A DNA stretch of 64,000 nucleotides, taken from Sorghum bicolor. Lineage: Eukaryota > Streptophyta > Magnoliopsida > Poales > Poaceae. Every line of letters starts with the position of its first letter. Positions within the stretch are counted from its first letter, which is position 1. Below, piece by piece: positions 43,863-55,344 of this stretch. The notes beneath the pieces are model-generated. The model saw nothing but the letters and a program-made list of their open reading frames with translations, was not told where the DNA came from and searched no databases. The stretch spans positions 40,340,599-40,404,598 of the forward strand of contig NC_012878.2 in NCBI RefSeq assembly GCF_000003195.3, in the 5' to 3' direction. Position numbers and translations under genes: made by a program.

Positions 43863-43867
43863 ATAAC

Positions 43868-44295
43868 TTTGCCTTGTGCTTTCCATTCCATCTCCTCCAA
43901 TGTTGATGCAACACATGCACCAACCAATCACCAAATGATATGATCCACTTCATATCATCACGCGACCGTATTGGTTCATCGATCTTGACCTCACTTGCTC
44001 TTCATCGTTGCCTCGGTCCATCGGCGCCAAGTCTTGCTCAAGCTTCACCGTCACATGTGGTCCCTCGCTTCAAAGTCTTCGACTTGCCCTTGACTCTTGC
44101 AACTGGTCCATTGTGCCAAGCCTCATCTTGATCTTCTCCACCTTGGTCACATGACTCCATGTCATGTCTCATATGCAATGAGCTCCTTCATCATCACATA
44201 ATCACCTGTGGACTAATCTCCTGTGTATCTCACATAAACACTATTAGTCCACCTAAGTTATCACTCAATTACAAAAACCAAACAAGGACCTTCCA
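43868..44295 (-). repeat. Copia LTR (- strand), start block
   Basis: Continues the LTR cut by TE2 (TTTGCCTTG..., matching 63242-63250 in the solo LTR). Ends GGACCTTCCA, which is the LTR start in element sense. Confidence 0.8.
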
Positions 44296-44837
44296 ATCTC
44301 CCCCTTTTTGGTAATTGATGACAACTCTACAAAGATATGGAAATTAAGCTTTTTCAAGCTAGCACTTCACACAAGTGTAAATTGCTAACTTGGTTTGGAT
44401 TTTATGCTACTTATCCAACATTTAAGCTCTATGTCAAGATTGTGTCAAGATTTGGATAAGCACCATAAAACCCTACTTAGTGCTAAGGTGTATAGAATAA
44501 ACCTTTGTAGATCAATACCAAAATCGATATCATTTGAAGCATTCAATGTACACCATCCTTAGCACCATAAGTAGCTAGACGACAAAAACATTAGAAACCC
44601 TGTGAGATCAACATTATAAGCAAAGGTCTAGTTTTTACTTTGAAAGCACAAGTCTAGCTACCAACCTATGCATGCTAGTTATCATATCATCAATCAAGTT
44701 CTATAACTAGCATACACCACACAAGCATGCATATTGAATTTAAAAACTTATGCAATGCAAGCAAGCACATGAATATGCACAAATCAAATGCAAACAAACA
44801 AGGTTCAAGAGCTTGCTCCCCCTACTTGTGTGCTTTT
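44296..44837 (-). other. 3' interior of the - strand copia copy
   Basis: Non-coding. PPT AAAAAGGGGGAGAT on the - strand at 44309-44296, then the family spacer with CACACAAGTAGGGGGAGCAAGCTC near 44837-44810, which matches 25003-25026 in the other copy. Cut by element C. Confidence 0.75.
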
Positions 44838-45574
44838 TGTTGACGGTCTTTAAGTATCAAATATAATCAACAAATAAGCAAAGAAAGGGATCCAAATGCA
44901 ACCGACACCCTGACTTAGGGTTTTATCTCACAGAATTTCACGAGTTTTGGTGTTTGTCTATTTCTGCAGGGGGTTATCAGGAAATATGGAGGAAAGGCCC
45001 ACACGTTGGGTTTACATAGAGATATTAACGTGCCGCGCAATTATCCAACATCTAGAAGAGTCCAGAAGCCACGGGAACGAGCGGGAGACTGAGCGGACCC
45101 GGGGGCAGGGCGCCCGCCCTCCCCCCTTGGGCGCGCGCCCTGGCCTGAGAGCCCATCAGGCTCCGCCTCGCGGATTATGCTCCACCAACCAAAGGGATTA
45201 AGGAAAACCGTGCGATTAAGGTCGGTTTGATCCGATGGTCCATATTCATTTGGAAGGACTATATAAGCAAGCCCCCTGGCCCCTGGAGGAGAGGACGTGA
45301 GAAATCCTAATTCATTCATCCATCTCGGGAGAAGAAGTCCCTGATCAAGACCTAGAGCCACCACATCAACTAGATCTCTTGTTTAGCATAGCTACATAGG
45401 ATTAGAACTAGAAGGAGTCAATCTTTGATTGGTTTACGGAACTGTCAAGAGGATTCTTGGTAATTCCTCTACTGTTCTTCATTTGTTCATCTTTGTTCTT
45501 CAATATTATGGATATGACTTTGTTCTACTTCAATATATTGATTATGACTTTGCTCTACTTGTTTATATTTGCAA
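44838..45574 (+). repeat. 5' LTR of element C (3' end missing)
   Basis: Closely matches the LTR of B from GACTTAGGGTTTTATC onward, including the GGGCGCCCGCCCT-rich segment and the TATATAAG box (~45258). About 500 bp of the expected LTR end are absent. Confidence 0.8.
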
Positions 45575-45890
45575 GAGTAAAATACACTAGCGGCCCTTTA
45601 ACTTGTCAGCCTGTGCCACTTTGGTCCATGAACTTGCAAACCCAAAAAAATGACCCCCGAACTTGTCCGCCTGTGCCACTTTGGTCAATGAACTTGCAAA
45701 CGCGAAAAAGTGGCCCTAAACTTGTCGACCTGTGCCACCTTGGTCCATGAACATGCAAATACGAAAATAACACCAGCTGCATGGCATTGTTCTGCCACGT
45801 GGCCGCCTCTGGTAGGCCATGCATGGCACCCAGCTGATGTCAACACCATAAATAGTGCCATGCATGGCCTCTCATATAGTTTTACCCCTA
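45575..45890. repeat. Block with three ~60-bp tandem repeats (MITE-like)
   Basis: Units at 45601-45660, 45661-45720 and 45721-45775 share CTTGTC..CCTGTGCCAC.TTGGTC..TGAAC.TGCAAA. The block edges carry loosely inverted GTAAAATA and TAGTTTTAC. A 150-bp tail has CATGCATGGC repeats. No coding. It may be a MITE or filler DNA at a deletion. Confidence 0.55.
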
Positions 45891-46027
45891 TTTTTCTATT
45901 TTGATTATTTTATGCAGGGTAATGTATGAATAGAAGACATCTTCCAGGAAATTTTGTTGACAATCCCGAAGCATTATTTAGAAAAATAAGAGCCAAGCTC
46001 AAGAAGAGATCATCAACACTTCAGCAC

Positions 46028-47072
46028 TGTCAGTGTTTTCCCCACGGGGGGTCACACCAACGAGTAAATTTGTATGCGTGCTCCCTTTTCCAGATGGTGA
46101 TGCAAGAAGACACAGGGATTTATCCTGGTTCGGGCAAGAGAAGGCCCTACGACCAGCGGGGGGGGGGGGAAGTTTGTATTATCTTGCACCTAAGTGCTTG
46201 TACAGGGGCGAATACAAGCGTGGTATGAAGCGTGAGAGCCCTACTGCGTATGCGTGTAGTATTGCGTGGTGTTGTCCGTTCTATTCCTGAGTCCCTCCTT
46301 TTATAGTTCCAAGGAGAGACCCTGGGTACATGTATAGGCGTCAGAATAGGAGTCAATAGCAGCATGGAGCGCTGACCTACTCGAGGCTTCCGTACCGGCA
46401 TGGCCTTGAGCCGTCCCGTCTTGATAGCCTGGTGATGATTACGCGTGCCCCTGCATTCTGCTCTGCGCGCCACCTTGTGTTGGTTCAACGGTCGCATGCT
46501 TGTACGGTATGGCGGCAGATCCGACGGGGTGGTTGTGGTGTTACCAGTCGACGCCCAACTCGTCCCTAGGAAGGAAACCCGTTCGGTCGAGGGTCGAACG
46601 CCGTGTAACGTGGCGATATCCAGAGCGCTGACCTTGAATGTCTCGAGGGTGTCCCGATTAGACGTCCCATCCTTGTTTCCCGCGCCCTGTCATGCCCTGG
46701 GTTGTTCGGCGGGAAGGCTGCAAAAAGATCAATGGGACGGATGCCTGTTCCCTATCACGCCTCCCGTGACCTGTGTGTTAGGTGGGGAAGCGTTAGGCGC
46801 ATTTAATGCCCCGGCTCGCGTGCGCGCGTCAGGCGGCGGGCGGCGTCCTTGCGCTCGACGCCTCCCGGTTCGCGTGAGCCTGCTCCGTATTCGACGGTAA
46901 CCAGCGCTCGACGCCTGATCGATTCGCTCGACGCTATTTCTGTCTTCGAGGTTGCGGCCGACGATGGCAGCGCACACGTAAGGCCAGAGCGTCGAATTGA
47001 GGGCCTCGACCTGCGTATGGGCAATCTTGTAATGCGCATCGGTGAGGGTACCCCTTACTGGTACCCTCGACA
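46028..47072 (-). repeat. 3' LTR of TE3 (left on + strand)
   Basis: TGTCAGTG...CCTCGACA, 1045 bp. TATA box on the - strand at 46298-46305. Confidence 0.95.
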
Positions 47073-47087
47073 GTAGCCCCCGAGCGT
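47073..47087 (-). other. Polypurine tract of TE3
   Basis: ACGCTCGGGGGCTAC on the - strand. Another copy of its 12-base core lies at 47168-47179. Confidence 0.85.
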
Positions 47088-47113
47088 CCATTTGAGCGCT
47101 AGCGCTCGAGTGG
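47088..47113. repeat. 26-bp palindrome next to the TE3 PPT
   Basis: CCATTTGAGCGC / GCGCTCGAGTGG arms with loop TA. Third occurrence of the conserved palindrome. Confidence 0.85.
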
Positions 47114-47856
47114 AGGCTTTGTTTTGTGGTCGAATTTCCGTCGGGGCACGCGAGCGACCCCGCGGGGGTAGCCCCCGAGCCCTCGGAGGAGTTTTTGACT
47201 CCTTCGAGGGTTATGTTGTCTAATTCGCAGAAGTGCTTTCGACACCAGTGGTGGAAGGTTTTGACTGGCTCGTTTTGCCCGGGGGTTTCGACGTACTCTC
47301 GATAGAGCGAGCGTCTTCCACTCCAGATTGAGTTCCTAGCGGGTAGTCCAAGTGAGAACCTGTGCCCCTTTCGAGGGGGTCAGCTGTAGCCCGGAGGCGT
47401 TCTCATAAAGCGGGATCGACGTGGTTGGGGATACCAGTCTCATTCGATAGAGTCCGGTGGCTCGATGCCTCCCGTCGGGGGGATTCCTCTCGACTGTCTC
47501 GACCCTACCTTGGATATCGCCAGCGAGTCCTCGAGGCGGGCCTCGATCTTCGACCGCTCGCTGGGGATCCCTGACTCTGGCGCTCGAGATCGGCTGTCGA
47601 ACCCTTTCGGCGGGCCAGCCATCGACCTCTCGAGACTCTCGCGGGTACGCCCCTTGGCTTACAAGGGAAGGAAGTGGCCGTGGCGGTTCGCCTTTCTGCC
47701 CGTTGGGCGCGCCTTTTCAGGTGGGTGACGTTACGACACTGCGTCGGCATGGAATTCGGAGCGCCCCGCCTGTGTGGGGAAAGAGACGGTTAGGTGGTGC
47801 ATTTAAAGGAGGGAGTTACCTTATTTCTCGGATCTGTCCGTTGGCGGATCGTGGCT
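47114..47856. other. Non-coding upstream region of the TE3 antisense gene
   Basis: Aligns with 6736-7475 (reversed) and 30556-31300. Contains a GGAGTTTTTGACTCC hairpin (~47189-47203). No conserved protein. Confidence 0.6.
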
Positions 47857-47864
47857 TATAAATA
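47857..47864 (+). promoter_or_regulatory. TATA box of TE3 antisense gene
   Basis: TATAAATA, 148 bases before the ATG at 48005. Confidence 0.78.
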
Positions 47865-48004
47865 CGCCGTGGCACCGCCGCCGTTCTTTCTTCCGCCTCC
47901 CATCTTTACTCTTGCCTTAGCCTTCTTGCCGTCTTAGCTCTCTCACCGTCTCACGCGCACACGCCTCCTTGAGCAGTAGCGGATCCACCGTCCCTCCAGC
48001 CGAG

Positions 48005-51000
48005 ATGCCTGTGAGACTCGTCGCCGCCGACGACTGGCGCCCGTCGTCGATGACGGAGCACCGGTTGTTAGAGCTTGAGAGAGAGGGACTGCTGCGCCGC
48101 CGTACCTTGCTATCGTCGCCCGAGTGGATCGCGCCGCCGGCGAACCACAGGGAGCCCCAGCCGCCCGAGGGCTACGTGGTGTCATTCGCCAAATTCCACT
48201 GCCACGGCCTGGGTGCTCCTCCGAGCCGCTTTATGCAGGCACTTTGCCTCCACTACGGGGTGGAGCTCCAGCACTTCTCCCCTAACGCCATCACTGGTCC
48301 TCGAGGCCTCTGGTAAAGGAGGACGAGGTTGATCACAACAAACGGCGCCAGTCTGCCGAAAAGCTAAAGTCCGCCAAGGACTCTGCAAAGAAGGGGGAGA
48401 AGAAGAAGAACCTCGACCGCCAAGCGTTAGAGGCGCGTCGAGCCAAATCCAGGCAGAGGGGGGAGCCTGAGGAGGAATCCCCCAACGATGACGATGATGA
48501 TGACGAGGACAGCGACGACTCTGAGGGGATGGCTTCACGTCTTGATCGAATCCTCGAGGGTCCGTCTCGAGGTGACGTCGACGCCCCCCGGACAGAGACT
48601 CCAAAGGAGGGTCCGAGCGGATCTCACCGCCCTCGGGCCGACACCCCTCCTGTGCCCAAGGTTGGTCAAGTCGCGTCGCGCCCTCCCCCGCCGCCCAGGG
48701 AGAGCCGTCATGCTAGGTCCCAGGCGACGGGGCCACTGACTCGCGGTCGCGCCGCGGCCTCCGAGAAAGGAGAGGCCGGCCGCAGGAGCGCCAGTCCCGG
48801 CGCCCGCCAGGCGGGAACTGACGCGCCCAGGCCCGCGCCTGCCCTTAAGGGGCCTAGAGCCCTGACAAGAGGTGGCTCGAGGCCCGCCGGTCGGGGCGGC
48901 GGGAGGCGAGCTGTTCTCCCTGTGGGGTAAGCCTTTTCGACATTGTGGCTTTTGTCTTCCTGCTCCTCTGCATTTCCTCATATGCCGATCTTTTCTCAGG
49001 CTAAAGCGGACCCTCGAGCAGGCCCAGCCATCTATGGCAAAGAGGCTCAAAACGGGAGCCGCCTCCAAGGAACCAGGTTCGTAGTTTATTTTTGGGCATT
49101 GTGATGTTCTTGTGTCGGTTACTATAGCGTCTGACCTTTACCCTTGCTCTGTAGGCTCCTCCGACTCCCAACCTCCAGCCGGCGTCGAGAGGGCTTCGCC
49201 TCGTCCCGTGCCTACCCCGTCGTCGCCGACTTGTGGTGAGGCGCCCCAGACGCAAGCATCAGAGGGAGCCCCCGAGCCCCCTCGATTGGGGGTCGAGGGG
49301 GAACCCATCACCATCAGCGATACGTCTGATGGTAACGAAGCGTCTGGGGGTGCCCGCCCTATGGAGGAGGAAACGTCGACCTCCCACGTCGCGGGACGGG
49401 CTTCCTGGCCTGCTGGCCTTCGAGCTCTCGAAGAGCGAAGGAAGATGGAGGAGGAGGAGGAGTGGGAGCGCGAGGCGACGCGGCCGTCACTGGAGCAGCA
49501 GCAGCAGCCGCAACCCCAGCTGGAGGGGCAGCAGCAGCAGCCACAACATCAGCAGGAGGAGCAGCAGCAGCAGGAGCAGCAACAGCAGCAGCAGCAGGGG
49601 GGCCAAGAGGACGAGCCACTCGAGCCCCCACCTCAAGGTTTGGCCCAACCGGCGCCACTGGCGCCGCAAGAGCCCGGCGATCAGGAGGAAAATCTGCCAG
49701 TGTACGGCCCTCCCACCCCAGCGTGGCTCCTCCCGGGGGCGCCTGCCGCGATCCGGGCAGAATCGGGGCGAGCAGACGGAGTGGTGGCGCTCGCCTGTAT
49801 GATGCGCACCCCCACCGACCCCGAGTCCGAGATCAAGAGGACGATCTACGGCATGGACGGGATCGCGCCAGGGTTCCTCCGGGAGCGTCGGGCGTGGGAG
49901 GACCGTTTTCCCTCCGAGGAGGGTGAGATCGGGTCGTCGGGAAGCAAGGACGGTACTTAGAAGACGGTGGATGACGACGGGCGGTTCCCATGCCTCGTCG
50001 ACCTGTTCTTGCGCCATGGGGGCTCCCTCGAAACCGTCGAGAACCTTATCCGCGGTGTCAAGACGCGGGCTGATCGGGAGATGGAGCACTGGTGCCCCGA
50101 TCGGATTCGTATCCGGGCTTCCACCGACCCGTCCGAGCCCAACATCTTCCTCGATGACAAGAAGGAGGCCGAGAAGTGGGAGCATGTCGAGGAGCTCTGC
50201 CTTTGGATGAAGCACACGGTGGGGCTCCTATCGGACATCATCAACAACGGACTCGGGCCTGCTTATTTTGTAAGTGTCTTTCGGCCTTTGATCTCCATGG
50301 AGCCTTTTGGTTTTGTGCTCTGACTGTTCATCTGCCGGCTCGCAGGATATGAAAGAGACCTCCCGCATCAAGTCGAGCTTCATCCACACCACGCGAGGCG
50401 GTTGGGAGCAGCTCCCCGTCCTCAAGGATCAGCTCCTCGAGTCGCAGGAGAAACTCCTCAAGGCTTATAAAGACCTCATAGCGCTCGGGGAGGAGAAGAA
50501 GGCGAAGGAGGCTGCCTTGGTGGAGGCTTGAGAGGTCTCAAAGAAGGCGGAGGAGGAGACGACGCTGCTACAGGAGCGGGCTCTAACGGTCGAGGAGGCT
50601 GCATCCAGAGCCCGGGAGGAGGCTCTGTCCTACAAGAGCGTTATTGCGGACCTAGACAAGGAGAAGGGCCTTCTCAAGACCGACCTGGACTCCCTCCAAG
50701 AGTCCTTCCAGAAGATGAAGGTGGAGCACGTGAACGGCGAGATCGCCAGGAGCGCCGCGGAAGAATCCAAGAGGAAGGCCCTTGAAGATCTCGCGGTGGA
50801 GCGGGCTCAATCCCGCAGGCTCTCTGACGACGTCGAACGTCTGAAGGGAGAGCTGTTGGAGAAGAGCGGGGCCATTGCTCAGGCTGGCAAGGCGATCGAG
50901 GATCTCTGCGTTGCCAACACCGAGCTGGCACGCTCCAACAGAGAGATCGAGAGGGCCAACACCAGGCTAGTCGGCGAGAACACGGCCCTGGAGGAGACCG

Positions 51001-51562
51001 TCCGCGGTACGTTTCCTCTGTCGGGTTTCTTTTTTCGAGGTATGCTTGGTTTTTCCTAAGGTTTCTTGTATTGGCGTTTACAGGACTTAAGGACGAACTC
51101 CTAGCGGCCCAGGTCGAGGCCCGTAATGCTAAGGCCCAGCTCGAGGCGGAGGTTGCCTTGAACCGTCGCGTGCGGACGGCGATAAGCGACCTCTCGACCT
51201 CGTGGGAGGTCGAGCCTATGGACGAGTCGAGAGAGGGAGCTCGAGGCGACGCACTGGTCGACCAGCTGTGCTACTTGGGCGCGACACTGAGAGACCGAGT
51301 GCGGGACACCCTCCACATCGGGGTGAAGTGGGTGATGGCAGTTGTCTGCTCGGGCTTCTCCTATGACATGGAGGTGGTGTCCCACGGCTTTGTCACCGAC
51401 ATCTCCAAGACCGACGCGGAGAACGAAGAGAGGCTCCATGCCTTGATCGACGACGCGGAGGTTCCTGGAGAGAGGCTGGCCAAGCTTTTTGAGCCTAAGG
51501 TGCTTCCTCCTGAGACTAGCTCGGGCGGAGGCGAGGGTGGTGAGGATCCTTCCATGGACTGA
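48005..51562 (+). pseudogene. Antisense gene of TE3, exons 1-2 fused by deletion
   Basis: Exons: 48005-48926 (exon 1 joined to exon 2 at ~48294), 49000-49076, 49155-50269, 50346-51006 and 51084-51562. The last exons are 77, 661 and 479 bp, as in TE1 and TE2. The deletion removes most of the PF04195-like domain after HFSPNAIT, together with intron 1 and the start of exon 2, and shifts the frame so translation ends at GPRGLW. Downstream reading is otherwise good: exon 2 acidic stretch (DDDDDDED), a long polyGln region in exon 4 (~49490-49605), a TIYGMDGIAPGFL block, coiled coil and tail. Other stops: TGG to TAG near 49958 and CGA to TGA near 50529. The upstream TTG-initiated reading frame is ignored in favour of the conserved ATG. 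Confidence 0.86.
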
Positions 51563-52120
51563 GGCCTGCGAGCCCGCTCAGGGTGCCCGGGGCCCCTTGT
51601 ATGATACTTTGTTAATCCTGTTGTTAAGCGATACAGTATCTTTTGTAATTGTTAAATGCTTATTTGCCTTTCCGCTCGAGGTTCTTTTATTTCTCTTTGT
51701 TCCTACGTTTGTGTTCCTTGTTCGACCTTTCGTAAAAAACAACCTCGATCGCCTCAAGGGTGGGGAAATGAGTAGAGTTTCTGTAGCCCGGGGGCGTAGG
51801 AGTTCTCAGGCTCATTGTCCCTCGGCCTTTGAGGGGCTCGAGGTGCTTTAGCTACTCAAATCGTGCAAGGTTTACTAAGTAGGAAGAGAAAATTTCTTGG
51901 CTCTTTCGACGCACGGGGGGGGGGGTTGTCCCCCTGGTAGCCCCCGAGGGGGTGTTGACTATGATGGGTCATAGTCGGCGCCCCCTTCTAATGTCGAGAT
52001 TATGACTTGTAAATCCTTGGTGCAAAAAAGGAGTTGCTCGAGGGAAAGACTTCGTTTATTCATTCATTCGTTTACAAAGTCTTGGTACGAAATGTAAGCA
52101 GGAACATAAGTTTAGAACTT
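51563..52120. other. Convergent 3' region of TE3 (hairpin and PPT copy)
   Basis: Inverted repeat GACTATGA-TGGG-TCATAGTC at 51957-51976. A perfect PPT core copy CTCGGGGGCTAC lies on the - strand at 51948-51937. No gene. Confidence 0.78.
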
Positions 52121-55100
52121 CTAGGGGTAGAATCGACGTAGCTGTTCAATGTTCCATGCGTTGGTGAAGATCACTCCCTTCTCGTCCACTAACTTGTATG
52201 TCCCTGGTTTCAGGACCTCGGCCACCACATACGGGCCCTCCCAAGGTGGAGTCAACTTGTGGCGTCCTTGATTGCTTTGCCGGCATCATAGGACAAGGTC
52301 ACCCACGTTGAGGTCCCTCTTGCGCACATGCTTGTCGTGGTAGCGTCGAAGTTTCTGCTGATATCTGGCGGAGTTGAGGAGGGCCATGTCTCGAGCCTCC
52401 TCGAGCTGGTCGACCACGTTTTCTTGAGTCTCCTTGTTTGATTGCTCGTTGTATGTTTTGAGTCGAGGTGACCCATACTCGAGGTCCATTGGGAGCACAG
52501 CCTCAGAACCGTAGACCATGAAGAACGGGGTGTATTTGGTGGCCCGGCTTGGCGTCGTCCTCAAACTCCATAAGACCGAGGAAAGCTCCTCGACCCACTT
52601 CTTGCCGAATTTCTTCAGGCGATTGTAGATTCTTGGTTGGAGCCCCTGCAAGATCATGCCATTGGCACGCTCGACCTGGCCGTTAGTTCGAGGGTGAGCC
52701 ACCGCGGACCAGTTCACACGGATGTGATGCTGATCGCAGAAGTCCAAGAACTTTTTGCCGGTGAACTGGGTGCCGTTGTCGGTGATGATCACGTTAGGGA
52801 TTCTGAATCGGTGCATGTCGGTGAAGAACAAGACGGCTTGCTCGGAGCGGATGTTGGTGATGGGTCGGGCCTCGATCCATTTGGAGAATTTGTCGATGGC
52901 CACCAGCAAGTGGGTGTACCCTCCTTTTGCCTTTTGAAAGGGCCCCACTAAGTCGGGTCCCCACACCGCGAATGGCCACGTGATGGGAATCATCTGAAGA
53001 GCGTGGGCAGGCAGATGTGTCTGTTTGGCGTAGAACTGCATCCATGACACGAACATACGAGCTCGATGGCATCTGCCACGGCCGTCGGCCAGTAAAAACC
53101 TTGTCGAAAGGCGTTTCCTACGAGGGTCCGTGGAGCAGCATGGTGGCGGCAAGCCCCCGAGTGTATGTCCTCGAGGAGTTTTCGGCCTTCTTCTACGGTG
53201 ACGCAACGCTGCAAGACCCCCGTCGGGCTTCGTCGGTATAGCTCATTGCCTTCGCCATAAATCACATATGATTTGGCCCGTCGAGCGATACGGCGGGCCT
53301 CAGATCGATCTTCTGGTAGCTCGCAGCGGATTAGGCAGTCGAGGAACGGTGTACGCCAGTCGAACGGTCGACCGGGTCGCTGGTCTACCTCCATCACCTC
53401 TGCTGCCATCAGCAGTGCATCGACAGTGTCGATTGGCTGGGCGAGAGCGGCATCGACGCTAGCCCCCGAGCCCAAGTCGACGGATGGCTCGTGAAGATCT
53501 CTTGAGAACGCATCAGGTGGCACCGTGCCTCGAGTCGATGCGATCTTGGCGAGCTCGTCGGCTGCCTCGTTGTAGCGTCGGGCGACATGGACGAGCTCGA
53601 GACCATGGAACTTGTCCTCGAGTCGACAAACTTCTTTGCAGTACGCCTCCATTTTCGGGTCATGGCAGCTCGAAGTTTTCATCACCTGGTCGATGACGAG
53701 TTGGGAGTCACCTCGAACGTCGAGGCGTCGGACTCCTAGCTCGATGGCAATCTTGAGACCGTTGACGAGGGCCTCGTATTCTGCGATGTTGTTGGATGCG
53801 GCAAAGTGAATCCTGATGACATACCTCATATGTACGCCCAAGGGCGAGATGAACAACAGGCCAGCCCCAGCCCCCGTTTTCATGAGCGACCCGTCAAAAT
53901 ACATCGTCCACAGTTCCGCCTGGACCTGGGTCGGGGGGAGCTGGGAGTTTGTCCATTCCGCGATGAAGTCCACCAGGGCTTGCGATTTGATGGCCTTGCG
54001 GGGTGCGTATGTGAGAGTCTCACTCATGAGTTCGACCGACCATTTAGCTATTCTTCCCGTGGCCTCCTTGCTCTGGATTATCTTGCCCAAAGGGAAAGAC
54101 GAGACCACCGTGATGGGGTGGCCGAGAAAGTAGTGCTGCAGCTTGCGGCGGGCGAGGATTACGGCGTAGATCAGCTTCTGGATTTGGGGGTAACGTACCT
54201 TGGTCTCCGAAAGCACTTCGCTGACGAAATAGACTGGCCTCTGGACTGGCAGCGCATGTCCCTCCTCCTGCCTTTCGACCACCACTGCTGCGCTGACGAC
54301 CTGGGTCGTCGACGCAACGTAGAGGAGCAGCGGTTCTGCAGGTTGAGGTGGGACCAGGACTGGTGCTGAGGTCAGCGTCTTCTTCAGCCTTTCGAGCGCT
54401 TCCTCAGCCTCGGGGGTCCAAGAAAAGCGCTCGGCCTTCTTCAGAAGTCGATATAACGGCAACGCCTTTTCTCCTAGTCTTGAGATGAAACGGCTCAGAG
54501 CCGCCAGGCACCCCGTAACTCTTTGCACACCCTTGATGTCCCGGATCGGCCCCATTCTTGTGATGGCCGAGACTTTTTCAGGGTTGGCCTCAATGCCGCG
54601 TTGGGAAACAATGTAGCCCAAGAGCATGCCTCGGGGCACACCGAAAACGCATTTCTCGGGATTGAGCTTGATCTGGTTGGTGCGCAAGCAGCTAAAAGCG
54701 ATCTCGAGGTCCTGGATCAGGTCCCCTCGCTGCTTTGATTTGACGACAATGTCGTCGACGTAGGCCTCGACCGTCGACCCTATGTGTTCGCCAAATACGT
54801 GGAGCATGCAACGTTGGTACGTGGCTCCCGCGTTTCGTAGCCCAAATGGCATGGTCACATAGCAATACATCCCAAAAGGTGTGATGAAAGAGGTCGCGAG
54901 CTGGTCGGACTCTTTCATTTTTATTTGATGGTAACCAGAATATGCATCGAGGAAGGAAAGGGTTTCACATCCCGCAGTAGAATCGACAATCTGGTCAATA
55001 CGTGGTAAGGGAAAAGGAACTTTCGGACATGCTTTATTTAGACTTGTATAATCAACACACATCCTCATTTTCCCATTCTTTTTCTTAACTAGTACAGGAT

Positions 55101-55344
55101 TTGCTAACCAGTCGGGATGATGAACCTCCTTGATGAATCCAGCCGTCAAAAGCTTGTGGACCTCCTAGCCAATGATCTTGCGCTTCTCCTCGTCAAATCG
55201 GCGCAACCGTTGCTTCACTGGCTTGGAACCGGCTCGAATCTCCAAGGAGTGCTCGGCGACTTCCCTCGGTATGCCTGGCATGTCTGAGGGACTCCATGCA
55301 AACATGTCGGCGTTCGCACGGAGAAAGTCGACGAGCACAGCTTC
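52121..55344 (-). pseudogene. pol: TE3 pol: reverse transcriptase, RNase H, integrase
   Basis: Same domain order as TE2. RT palm is complete (MRMCVDYTSLNKACPK, FGMYCYVTMPFGLRNAGATYQ, YVDDIVVKSKQ). RNase H has YFDGSLMKTGAGAG and NNIAEYEALVNGL. Integrase has HHCC-type SGACRHH with CHGC, then WGPDLVGP, TDNGTQFTGKKF and NGQVERANG. Damage: a stop shortly before 55149 (GAG to TAG), a 1-base deletion near 53038 just after the zinc-binding Cys pair, one codon lost in TDMHRF, and CGA to TGA at 52286. The frame from ~55149 to ~53040 (about 700 codons) is otherwise open, making it the best-preserved RT-RNase H here. Confidence 0.93.

Larger units (their letters stand above)
26427..44837 (-). mobile_element. 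Second copia copy (- strand): LTR plus 3' interior, interrupted
   Basis: The LTR on the - strand is in three blocks: 26427-26557, 27604-29452 and 43868-44295, split by the CACTA element and TE2. In element sense the LTR begins TGGAAGGTCC at 44295, preceded by the PPT AAAAAGGGGGAGAT (44296-44309). The 3' interior runs to 44837, where Athila-like element C is inserted. No copia coding sequence of this copy lies in the window. Confidence 0.82.

Noticed and set aside
47969..48004. Upstream TTG-initiated extension (MSSSGSTVPPAE) of the antisense gene
   Set aside because: TTG is an unlikely start in plants and TE2 has no matching extension; the shared ATG at 48005 was used.
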